Assembly: GCA_020722705.1 (NCBI GenBank)
Contig: DYKI01000029.1
Coordinates: forward strand, 1-35,906
Direction: 5' to 3'
Length of the DNA: 35,906 nucleotides
DNA from: Chthonomonas calidirosea
GTDB taxonomy: Bacteria; Armatimonadota; Chthonomonadetes; Chthonomonadales; CAJBBX01
Both the position numbers and the translations under genes were made by a program. A model generated the notes under the pieces. It saw only the letters and a list, made by a program, of their open reading frames with translations, was not told where the DNA came from and did no database searches. Every line of letters begins with the position of its first letter. Positions within the stretch are counted from its first letter, which is position 1. Below, piece after piece: positions 22,929 to 30,053 of the stretch.

Positions 22929-23136
22929 TCACGGTCTCCTGGGCGGAACCACCGGACACGGTCCGATGGCCGGCGCGCATCACGAAGCTACGTGTTTCCC
23001 GCATCGTCCTCTATTCAAGCGCACGCCTTTCCTGCCCGCGACCGACCAAGGCCAGTTGGCGCGTTGCCCTTCGCTCCTGAGTATTAGTGGTCGCAACAGG
23101 CACCCGCGATTGCTCGGCCCGATGGACCGGCAGTGC

Positions 23137-23165
23137 ATTATAGCTTGTGGCCAAGGTCAAGTCAA
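23137..23165 (-). promoter_or_regulatory. Consensus promoter for the Pro-rich Zn-ribbon gene
   Basis: On the minus strand: TTGACT (23165-23160), a 17 bp spacer and a perfect TATAAT (23142-23137). The predicted start near 23130 leaves an unusually long leader of about 200 bases before the ATG at 22928. Confidence 0.75.
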
Positions 23166-23187
23166 CGATCCATCGAGCACGATTGCC

Positions 23188-23216
23188 TTGCCTGCAGGCG
23201 GGACTTTTGCTATACT
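23188..23216 (+). promoter_or_regulatory. Promoter of the ABC operon, predicted leaderless
   Basis: TTGCCT (23188-23193), a 17 bp spacer and an extended -10 TGC-TATACT (23211-23216). The ATG at 23226 is nine bases past the -10, so the leader would be only about 2-4 bases. No Shine-Dalgarno is present. Confidence 0.65.
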
Positions 23217-23225
23217 TGCGGTCGC

Positions 23226-24368
23226 ATGTCTCATGACGCCTTGGAGCCGTCCACTTGTTCCCGCGCACGATGGGCTGAGGGCTTCGCTCGGCTCGTCAGA
23301 CCCTGGCTGGGCCTCGCCCTGGTGTGTGCCGGCTTCTCGCTCCATCCAAAGTTCCTACAGACATTCTGGACGCAAGACTACCTCCCAAATATCATCCAAC
23401 AGGCCGGCACCAATATCGTCGTCGCGGTCGGCATGACTTTCGTCATCATGACGGGCGGCATAGACCTTTCCGTCGGATCGCTCATGGCGCTGTGCGGCGT
23501 GTCGCTGGGCTTGGCGACGACGGCATCCCCGCCCCCGTTCATCGCCTATGCGGCCGCAGGTCCTCCCGCATTCCTCGCTGCGATGGCCGTTTCCCGGGGC
23601 GCTCCCCCAAGATCTGCCAGGACCGGGCTTGCCGCGGCGGTCGGCGTGGGCCTATTGGTCCTCATTGGCCAGGCCATCATACATGTCTGCTCGTCCGGAG
23701 CAGGTCTGGCGCTCGGTCTTGGGGTAGCGCTGAGTGTCGGGATATGCTGCGGGCTGATCAACGGTCTGGTCGTCACACGCGGCTCGGTGCCTCCGTTCGT
23801 GGCTACCCTTGGGATGCTCACAGCCGCCCGCGGCCTGACGGTGTACGCCACAGACGGCAACAGCGTCTCCGGTCTCCCTGAAGGACTCGGCCTGGTCGGT
23901 CAGGGTACTCCGCTCATCGCAGTGGCGCTCGCCTGCACAGCAATAGGAGCATTGGTGCTGACACGCACGCGCATGGGGAGGTACATTACCGCCATTGGAG
24001 GCAACGAAGAGGCCGCCCGCCTGAGTGGGGTCAATGTTGCCCTGTACAAGACCATCGCTTACTCGATCTCCGGCCTGACGGCGGCGGTGGCTGCAGTGCT
24101 CCTGACCGCGAAGTTCAGGCTGGCAGATACCGGCGCGGGAGCCAACGCGGAGCTCAGCGCGATTGCTGCGGTCGTGATCGGCGGAGCCAGCCTCAGCGGA
24201 GGTCAGGGGAGCGTTGCCGGAAGTCTGGTGGGCGCCCTGACCATCGCGGTGCTCAATGCAGGTCTTGTGCTGGTGGGCATCCCGGACACGCTTCAGGGTG
24301 TCATCATCGGTGCCGTAATCATCGTGACGGTGCTGATTGATCAGTTGCAGCGGCGAGCGCGAGGTTGA
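23226..24368 (+). CDS. Ribose-type (CUT2) ABC transporter permease
   Basis: 380 residues, against about 320 for RbsC. It is a multi-pass inner membrane permease of the BPD_transp_2 family with the hallmark GGIDLSVGSLMAL, GLINGLVVTRGSVPPFVATLGM, GRYITAIGGNEEAARLSGVNV (coupling loop to the ATPase) and IAAVVIGGASLSGGQGSVAGSLVGAL. The extra length is a hydrophobic Ala/Pro-rich insertion at about residues 105-165. It should pass a monosaccharide or related solute delivered by the binding protein encoded next. The RbsA-like double ATPase that normally pairs with it is absent. Start: ATG at 23226, directly behind a promoter. It is first of four transport genes on the same strand. Confidence 0.92.
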   Translation: MSHDALEPSTCSRARWAEGFARLVRPWLGLALVCAGFSLHPKFLQTFWTQDYLPNIIQQAGTNIVVAVGMTFVIMTGGIDLSVGSLMALCGVSLGLATTASPPPFIAYAAAGPPAFLAAMAVSRGAPPRSARTGLAAAVGVGLLVLIGQAIIHVCSSGAGLALGLGVALSVGICCGLINGLVVTRGSVPPFVATLGMLTAARGLTVYATDGNSVSGLPEGLGLVGQGTPLIAVALACTAIGALVLTRTRMGRYITAIGGNEEAARLSGVNVALYKTIAYSISGLTAAVAAVLLTAKFRLADTGAGANAELSAIAAVVIGGASLSGGQGSVAGSLVGALTIAVLNAGLVLVGIPDTLQGVIIGAVIIVTVLIDQLQRRARG

Positions 24369-24401
24369 GCGCGCGGCTCGTCGCCCGGATAGGAGAACCG
24401 A

Positions 24402-25400
24402 ATGGTACGAAAGGCCGCGACAGCGGCGGCAGCCTGCGCTGCTCTGGCAGTCCTCGGATGCGCTCCGGAGAAAAAGCCTGTTGCCGACACTCCGGCGCCT
24501 ACACCTTCAGGGAAAGTCACCACGGCGGAGCTGGAGGCCGTCAAGACATCCGCGAAGCCGTACAAACTGGCGCTGGTCGTCAAGACGCGCAACAATCCGT
24601 TCTTCGACCCGATGATCAAGGCGGCCGAGACACAGGCAAAGGCGCTGGGCGTCACCCTCGAAGTTCAGGCGCCCCCGCAGGAGAGCGACAAGGAGCTCCA
24701 GTTCTCGATCGTCGAGAATCTCACCGCCAAGGGCGTGGATGCGATCCTGATCGCTCCCGCAGACTCCAAGGGCATCGTGCCGGCGCTGAAACGGGCAACC
24801 GATAAGGGCATCACCGTCATCAACCTCGATAACCGTATTGATGCGGATGCAGCCTCGGCGGCCGGCCTTGTGCTTGCCGGATACGTCGGCGCGGACAATG
24901 AGGAAGGCGGCAGGCTGGCAGGTCAGGCGATGCTGGGTTACCTTGGAGGCTTCGGCAAGGTCGCCATGCTCGAAGGCATACGAGGCGCCGACAATGCCGA
25001 GGCCAGGAAACGGGGATTCGAGTCGGCGGTAAGAGGCTCTCTGGAGATCGCAGCCCAGGACACAGCGGAATGGGACACCCAGAAGGCCTACACGAAGTTC
25101 CAGTCCATGCTGGCCGCGCATCCGGAAATCAAGGGGCTCTTCTGCGCCAATGACAAGATGGCCCTCGGGGCGATGAAGGCGATCGAGGAAACCGGCCGCC
25201 GAGGGGATATCGTCGTGGTCGGTTACGACAACATCCCTGAGATCCGACCGTACCTCGCCGCGGGCGATCTCAAGGCGACGATCGAGCAGCATCCAAACCT
25301 GATGGGCCGCTATGGAGTGCTCATGGCGGTTGGCGTGCTCGACGGCACCGTACCCAGGGGTCGTGAGTTCCTCGTGCCGCTCGAGATCGTCACGAAGTGA
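24402..25400 (+). CDS. Sugar-binding lipoprotein, RbsB-like (Peripla_BP_4)
   Basis: 332 residues. A lipoprotein signal ends AVLGC with lipid-modified Cys20. A 30-residue Pro-rich tether follows, then the two-lobed type I periplasmic binding fold: YKLALVVKTRNNPFFDPM, GVDAILIAPADSKGIVPAL, GITVINLDNRIDADAA, GYVGADNEEGGRLAG, LFCANDKMALGAMKAIEE and IVVVGYDNIPEIRPYL. This family captures ribose, galactose, allose, autoinducer-2 and similar ligands. The exact ligand is not readable. The ATG has AGGAGA five bases upstream. Lying between a CUT2 permease and two CUT1 permeases, it fits the former by family. Confidence 0.93.
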   Translation: MVRKAATAAAACAALAVLGCAPEKKPVADTPAPTPSGKVTTAELEAVKTSAKPYKLALVVKTRNNPFFDPMIKAAETQAKALGVTLEVQAPPQESDKELQFSIVENLTAKGVDAILIAPADSKGIVPALKRATDKGITVINLDNRIDADAASAAGLVLAGYVGADNEEGGRLAGQAMLGYLGGFGKVAMLEGIRGADNAEARKRGFESAVRGSLEIAAQDTAEWDTQKAYTKFQSMLAAHPEIKGLFCANDKMALGAMKAIEETGRRGDIVVVGYDNIPEIRPYLAAGDLKATIEQHPNLMGRYGVLMAVGVLDGTVPRGREFLVPLEIVTK

Positions 25401-25404
25401 ACCG

Positions 25405-25450
25405 GCGGCCGGCGAAGCGAGACCAGAGGCGAAAGGCAAGAGGCATCAGG
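25405..25450 (+). repeat. GAGAGG/CAAGAGG-type intergenic repeat
   Basis: The gap between the binding protein and the MalF-like gene consists almost wholly of GAAGCGAGACCAGAGGCG then AAAGGCAAGAGGCATCAG. It resembles the repeats at 5824-5866 and 28655-28715. Confidence 0.5.
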
Positions 25451-25455
25451 TGGCG

Positions 25456-26403
25456 ATGACAGACCAGAAGAAGGAAGCGCTGACGGCGTATGCGTTTCTT
25501 GCGCCAAACTTCCTGGGTTTCATCGTGTTCACCTCCGCGCCGGTGCTGGCGTCGCTCTATCTCGCGTTCACTCGGTGGGACCTGTTCCATGCCCCGCGCT
25601 GGGTGGGCCTCCAGAACTTCGTCAGCTTGCTGGGGTTTACGCGCTCGACCGATGAGACTACGAGCATCCTCGGCTTGACGCAGATCCCCTACGCGCCCAA
25701 TGACCCCTTCTTCTGGCAGTACCTTTACAACACCGCCTACCTCATGCTCGCGATACCCGTTACCCTGTTCGGATCGCTGATGCTGGCCATCGCGCTCAAC
25801 CAGAAGATACGGGGCGTCGTTATCTACAGGACGCTCTTCTTCCTTCCGAGCATCACGGCGGGTGTGGCCGTACTCATCCTTTGGAAGTGGCTCTACAACA
25901 CGGACATCGGCCTGATCAACAGCGTCCTGTCGCAGCTTGGCGTGCAGAACCCGCCCGACTGGCTCGGCAGTTCAGCATGGGCCAAGCCGGCTCTGATGCT
26001 GATGGGGTTCGTGATGGGCGTCGGCGGCGGGAGCATGATCCTTTACCTTGCCGCGCTCCAGGGGGTGCCGCGCGAGCTCTATGAGGCCGCTCAGATTGAT
26101 GGGGCGTCAAGCCGCCAGCAGTTCCTAACGATCACGTGGCCGCTCATCGCACCGACCACGTTCTTTCTTGCCATCATGAGCGTCATCGGTGGCTTTCAGG
26201 GCGGCTTCATGCAGGCGTACGTGATGACGGGAGGCGGACCGGCAGGCTCCACCACAACGATCGAATACTACATCTACAACAAGGCCTTCGCCGTGTTCAA
26301 CATGGGGTACGCATCGGCCATCGCCTGGGTGCTGTTCGTCGTTATCCTGCTCGTGTCGCTCGCGACATGGAAGTACGGCGGAAGGGCGGTGCAGTACCAT
26401 TAG
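25456..26403 (+). CDS. MalF-type (CUT1) ABC sugar transporter permease
   Basis: 315 residues, six or more membrane helices. The N-terminal ALTAYAFLAPNFLGFIVF and the EAA loop EAAQIDGASSRQQFLTITWP identify the UgpA/MalF group, which imports oligosaccharides or glycerol-3-phosphate. A 20-residue loop near residue 65 (GFTRSTDETTSILGLTQIP) is slightly longer than usual. An in-frame GTG lies at 25450. I chose ATG 25456 because the repeat immediately upstream offers only a weak CAGG as ribosome binding site. It pairs with the MalG-like gene that follows. Its usual partner binding protein (type II, SBP_bac_1) and MalK-like ATPase are not in the window. Confidence 0.92.
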   Translation: MTDQKKEALTAYAFLAPNFLGFIVFTSAPVLASLYLAFTRWDLFHAPRWVGLQNFVSLLGFTRSTDETTSILGLTQIPYAPNDPFFWQYLYNTAYLMLAIPVTLFGSLMLAIALNQKIRGVVIYRTLFFLPSITAGVAVLILWKWLYNTDIGLINSVLSQLGVQNPPDWLGSSAWAKPALMLMGFVMGVGGGSMILYLAALQGVPRELYEAAQIDGASSRQQFLTITWPLIAPTTFFLAIMSVIGGFQGGFMQAYVMTGGGPAGSTTTIEYYIYNKAFAVFNMGYASAIAWVLFVVILLVSLATWKYGGRAVQYH

Positions 26404-26434
26404 CGCAGGCCTGCCGCGAAAGGAGCGGCGAGTC

Positions 26435-27289
26435 GTGAGCGGCTCACGCCGCGCCGCCATGCCGCGAACCATAGCGCTCTATGCGTTCCTGACGGTTGGT
26501 GCGGCGATCATGGTCGTGCCGTTCTACTGGATGCTGATCACCTCACTCCGTGAACCAAGTGCGGCTTTCTCCACTGCATCCATCGAGTGGTGGCCGTCCG
26601 AGTTCCACTGGTCCAACTACGCCGAGGCAATCCGGCGCATGGCCCAGGATGGGATGAGCTTCTGGCGTCTCTACGGTAACAGTCTCTTTGTTGCCGCGCT
26701 CGGCACATTCGGCCAGGTTCTGACCAGCGCGATGGCGGCCTATGCCTTTGCGCGCCTGCGCTTCCCGGGTCGCGAGAAACTGTTCTTCGGATACCTCGCC
26801 ACCATGATGATCCCCGGCTCGGTCACGCTGGTTCCCGTCTTCGCCGTGGTGCGGGCCATGGGATGGGTCAACACCTACTATGCGCTGATCATCCCGGGCA
26901 TCTTCAGTCCCTGGGGCACCTTTATGCTAAGGCAGTTCTTCATGTCTCTGCCCCGCGAGCTGGAGGAGTCGGCGCGTATGGACGGCGCCGGCCTGACAGA
27001 GGTATTCCTGCGGATCACGCTCCCGCTATCGAAGACGGCGCTCGCGACGCTGGCCACGTTCACCTTCATGGGCTTCTGGGGCAGTTTCATGTGGCCATTG
27101 ATCGTGACCGTCACTCCGGAGCTGCGCACCCTGCCCATCGGTTTGACGGTGTTCACCCAGCGCTACAGCACCGACTACAGCCTCCTGATGGCGGCCTCCG
27201 TCATGGCAACGGTGCCCGTGATCCTGGTGTTCCTCTTCAACCAGCGCTACTTCATCGAGAGCATCAAGCTCCAGGGCATCAAGGGCTAA
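26435..27289 (+). CDS. MalG-type (CUT1) ABC sugar transporter permease
   Basis: 284 residues, typical of UgpE/MalG. The N-terminal helix TIALYAFLTVGAAIMVVPFYWMLITSL, the motif NSLFVAALGTFGQVL, the EAA-loop variant LEESARMDGAGLTEVFLRITLP and the C-terminal FNQRYFIESIKLQGIKG are all family standard. It has a GTG start at 26435 with GAAAGGAG nine bases upstream. It forms the second half of the CUT1 channel with the previous gene. The stop overlaps the convergent M16 gene by four bases, and no terminator separates them. Confidence 0.93.
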   Translation: MSGSRRAAMPRTIALYAFLTVGAAIMVVPFYWMLITSLREPSAAFSTASIEWWPSEFHWSNYAEAIRRMAQDGMSFWRLYGNSLFVAALGTFGQVLTSAMAAYAFARLRFPGREKLFFGYLATMMIPGSVTLVPVFAVVRAMGWVNTYYALIIPGIFSPWGTFMLRQFFMSLPRELEESARMDGAGLTEVFLRITLPLSKTALATLATFTFMGFWGSFMWPLIVTVTPELRTLPIGLTVFTQRYSTDYSLLMAASVMATVPVILVFLFNQRYFIESIKLQGIKG

Positions 27290-28647
27290 GGCGGCTCCGG
27301 CGTCGAACCGGAGTCGGCGCCGGTGACGGACACGATCACGCCGTAGGGCAGGACCTCCTTGGCCAGGCGGACGACGTCGGCGACCGTAACTTTCCCCACG
27401 TCCTCGGCATAGTCTTCGACGCGTCGCCAGTCGCCCTCAATCAGTTCTGTCTCCGCCAGCGTCTGAGCCAGATCGAGTGTGCGCTCGATGGACCGCATGA
27501 AGGCGCCGATGACATACCGCTTCGCCCGCTCCAGCTCCGACTCGTCCGGCGGGCGGAGAACGATGCTGTCGAGCACTGCGATGGTGAGACCGACAACATC
27601 AGGGGCTCCTTCGGGACCTTGCTTCTGCGAATGCTCGGCAAACGCCATAAACAGTCCCGCCCTCCGCCAGAGCTGGGCCTCTGCGCCGACGACGTAGCCG
27701 ATGCCCCGCGCCTCTCTGATCGCCTTGAAAAGCCGAGACGCTTTGCCGCCACCGACAATGGCTGCCAATACGGACGTTGCCGCCGCATCGGACGAACGAC
27801 GGCTCGGCGCTCTGCAGGCTGCGACCAGTGCGGCCGTCTTTGCCTGCACCCGCACCCGCTCGGTCCTGCGCCCTGCTCGCTGCGGAGCCTCATCGGGAGG
27901 GCCGGGCTCCCGCCGAGCCGGAGCAGCTCGGTCGTAGTCCACCATCTGGTTCTCGATGATTCGACGCGCCTGTTCGGGCGCTATGTCGCCTACGATCGCG
28001 ATGGCCGTCCCCGTGGGCACGAACGCCGTTCGGTAGTAACGGGCCAGATCCGCGATGGGAAGCGAACGGGGACGCCGCTCGGACACCATCTGAACGTTGC
28101 CGTAGGGATCGCCGGACAAAAGCCGAGCACGCGCGACCGATGCGGCAACGATCAGCGGCTGTCCGGACTCGCTCAGCCGATCGCGATCGGCAGCCGAGGC
28201 CGCACGCTGGACCGTCTCGACATCAAAGACCGCATTCTTGAGCGCCTGACCGATCAAATAGGCCGCGTCGCCGAATGCCGCCGGCGTCGTCAGACATCGG
28301 AGCACGATGCCATCAGGCAGAACCAGCGATGCCACGCTGCCGCCGGAACGGTAGACCTCACGCGCGATTCCTTCGGCCGACAGGTTGGCGCCTGCGCCGA
28401 ACACGGAGCGGGCGACGAGCTCCTTGATCCCTGGAGCCGCATTGCGGTCCGCGTCGGTAGTGTCCACCATGGCCGCAATGGCGACAAGTCCGGTACCCGG
28501 TTCACTGCGGACGATTACCCGCACGCCTGTTGGCGTAACGTGCCTGGCAGTATCCGGGTTATGATGCGTCCTGTGCTCAGCCCCGGCGGCGTGCAATGGC
28601 ACAGCGGAGCTCGCCAACAAGGCCATGGCGACCAGGATCCGTCCCAT
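27286..28647 (-). CDS. M16 family peptidase-like subunit lacking the zinc site
   Basis: 453 residues with an N-terminal signal peptide (GRILVAMALLASSAVPLHA). It has the two-domain M16B fold. The place of the catalytic HxxEH is taken by PGIKELVARSVF, so it cannot bind zinc there. The C-terminal half keeps the substrate-binding Arg/Tyr pair (R311 and Y318 in IREARGIGYVVG) and the preceding GGGKASRLFKA. Its upstream neighbour has the opposite combination, so the two probably form an active heterodimer in the periplasm. The interdomain linker (about 243-252) carries an inverted copy of the dispersed repeat. I chose the ATG at 28647 for the signal peptide. The open frame upstream is repeat-derived. 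Confidence 0.88.
   Translation of the reverse strand: MGRILVAMALLASSAVPLHAAGAEHRTHHNPDTARHVTPTGVRVIVRSEPGTGLVAIAAMVDTTDADRNAAPGIKELVARSVFGAGANLSAEGIAREVYRSGGSVASLVLPDGIVLRCLTTPAAFGDAAYLIGQALKNAVFDVETVQRAASAADRDRLSESGQPLIVAASVARARLLSGDPYGNVQMVSERRPRSLPIADLARYYRTAFVPTGTAIAIVGDIAPEQARRIIENQMVDYDRAAPARREPGPPDEAPQRAGRRTERVRVQAKTAALVAACRAPSRRSSDAAATSVLAAIVGGGKASRLFKAIREARGIGYVVGAEAQLWRRAGLFMAFAEHSQKQGPEGAPDVVGLTIAVLDSIVLRPPDESELERAKRYVIGAFMRSIERTLDLAQTLAETELIEGDWRRVEDYAEDVGKVTVADVVRLAKEVLPYGVIVSVTGADSGSTPEPP
27894..27920 (+). repeat. Dispersed coding repeat, copy 5 (M16 linker)
   Basis: The 27 bp form starting CGGGAGGGCCGGG and ending GCCGAGCCG on the plus strand, antisense to the M16 gene. It is read as part of ARREPGPPDE in the linker between the two M16 halves. 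Confidence 0.8.
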
Positions 28648-28654
28648 TCGTCCT

Positions 28655-28715
28655 ATCTGTCCCCTCGCCTCTCCCCGCTCACAACTCACCACTCCCCGCT
28701 CGCCCCTTGCCATTG
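28655..28715 (-). repeat. GAGCGGGGAGTGGTGAG-type repeat at an M16 gene boundary
   Basis: Read on the minus strand this is a purine-rich run (GGGGCGAGCGGGGAGTGG, TGAGTTGTGAGCGGGGAG, AGGCGAGGGG). It fills the gap between the two M16 genes and supplies the last residues (GKGRAGSGEL) of the upstream one. Confidence 0.55.
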
Positions 28716-30052
28716 TCCAGCCACCGAGCGGCAAAGACCCGCAGGTCGTTCCGACTGATCTGCTTGAGGCGCGCGCCGAGCTCAAGAGGCACTTCGGCGT
28801 CTCCGAGCATGGCCCACATACCCAGTTCCCGGGCCATACCTGCGCAGGTCTCCTGACGGAACAGGCTCCGACCGAGGACACGCCTTCGGGCGAACTCCAG
28901 CTCGTTGTCCGTTGGACCATCGCTCGATAGACGCTTGATGACGCCTTCGAGCAACGCAGGTGAGACGGCCTTGCCGGTGGCGCCGACCGACGATGCGATG
29001 TAGAACAAGGCCCCATGGACCAATGGGATCGCCTCGGCACGCGCGCCGGGCTGCGGATCACCTGCCGATTGCGGACTGCGCGCTGCCGCGAGCGCATCTT
29101 CGGTGATGGCGGCAAGCAGCTCGGCCATCAACGCCTCGCGATTGTCCCTGCGGCCCACCCGCCAGGCCCATACCTCCTCGGCAGGCGCCCCTGACCGAGG
29201 AAGCGTCCGAACAGGCCCGAACGCCGGTCCAGGCTCGAGAGGCGGAACGTCGTCGGCAGCTTCGCGTGGGCCTCCACCGCGAGGGATCGGCTCGAATGCG
29301 CTCTTGATGGCCGCCATGGCCGCATTCGGCCCGACCTCGCCAGCCACAACCACGACCATCCGGTCCGGTTGGTAGCACCTGCGGTAGAATGCCAGCACAC
29401 TGTCCCGCCCAAGTGCCGCAATGTCCGAGGCGACGCTGAGGACCGGCCTTCCGTATGGAGCGGCTCCCCAAGCGGCACGGAACGCGCTCTCTATGACATC
29501 CCGATTGGGATCGTTCTGAGCTCGGGCCAGCTCATCGAGGATCACCGAACGCTCGATCTCCATATGCTCCAACGCCATCAGGGAGCCCGTCAGCGCATCC
29601 GCGATGATGACCAGAGCGTCGGCGACTTTGTCTGCAGGAAGCACGGCGAACATGTGGGAAAAGTCACGGGTCGTGCCTGCGTTAAGCAGGCCGCCAAGGC
29701 TTTCGATTGCGCGGTCCACCTCGCCGGGCCCTCGCTTGGCGGTGCCTCTGAACAGGAGATGCTCGACGAAGTGAGCGGCTCCGAGCTCCCCCGGCCCTTC
29801 GAGCGCTGAGCCTGCGCGCACCCAAACATCAACGGCCGCCAGCCCCCGACTGGGACGCGGGCAAACGATGGCGGTGACACCATTGGCCAGCCTCGCGCGC
29901 ACCAAGCGGGGATCGTCCGAAAGCGCACGGGTCTGCCCGAGGAGCGTTGAGGAAACGGGCGATGCGCACGCTCTGCACGCAGTCACGGTCGGTGAGAGCG
30001 CAGCCGCTCCGATGAGCCCGATAACTGAGGCGATTACCTTGGCGCGGCGCAT
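28679..30052 (-). CDS. M16 family zinc peptidase, catalytic subunit
   Basis: 457 residues with a signal peptide (KVIASVIGLIGAAALSP). The inverted zinc motif HFVEH occupies 94-98 (GAAHFVEHLLFRGT). The third ligand Glu174 lies in ERSVILDE, exactly 76 residues after the last His, as the family requires. The C-terminal half lacks the usual Arg/Tyr substrate pair, which the next gene supplies. Periplasmic location is inferred from the signal peptide and from its place behind lptD. M16 enzymes degrade small peptides or misfolded export substrates. The ATG at 30052 is one base after the lptD stop. The C-terminal tail NGKGRAGSGEL is encoded by a repeat and is probably not functional. Confidence 0.92.
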   Translation of the reverse strand: MRRAKVIASVIGLIGAAALSPTVTACRACASPVSSTLLGQTRALSDDPRLVRARLANGVTAIVCPRPSRGLAAVDVWVRAGSALEGPGELGAAHFVEHLLFRGTAKRGPGEVDRAIESLGGLLNAGTTRDFSHMFAVLPADKVADALVIIADALTGSLMALEHMEIERSVILDELARAQNDPNRDVIESAFRAAWGAAPYGRPVLSVASDIAALGRDSVLAFYRRCYQPDRMVVVVAGEVGPNAAMAAIKSAFEPIPRGGGPREAADDVPPLEPGPAFGPVRTLPRSGAPAEEVWAWRVGRRDNREALMAELLAAITEDALAAARSPQSAGDPQPGARAEAIPLVHGALFYIASSVGATGKAVSPALLEGVIKRLSSDGPTDNELEFARRRVLGRSLFRQETCAGMARELGMWAMLGDAEVPLELGARLKQISRNDLRVFAARWLDNGKGRAGSGEL

Positions 30053-30053
30053 C

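Larger units (their letters stand above)
22929..23225. other. Divergent intergenic region, 297 bases
   Basis: This is the longest gap in the window. It holds two back-to-back promoters (23137-23165 minus, 23188-23216 plus). The remaining 200 bases are the predicted leader of the Zn-ribbon gene, which contains one short possible upstream frame (22918-23004 minus). No RNA gene was recognised. Confidence 0.6.

Noticed and set aside
26863..28758. 631-codon plus-strand frame spanning malG and the M16 gene
   Set aside because: It crosses two well-supported genes in wrong frames, and its translation is low-complexity His/Arg/Gly.
28648..29115. N-terminal extension of the second M16 protein upstream of 28647
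   Set aside because: It overlaps the other M16 gene and a repeat region; a signal peptide starts at 28647.
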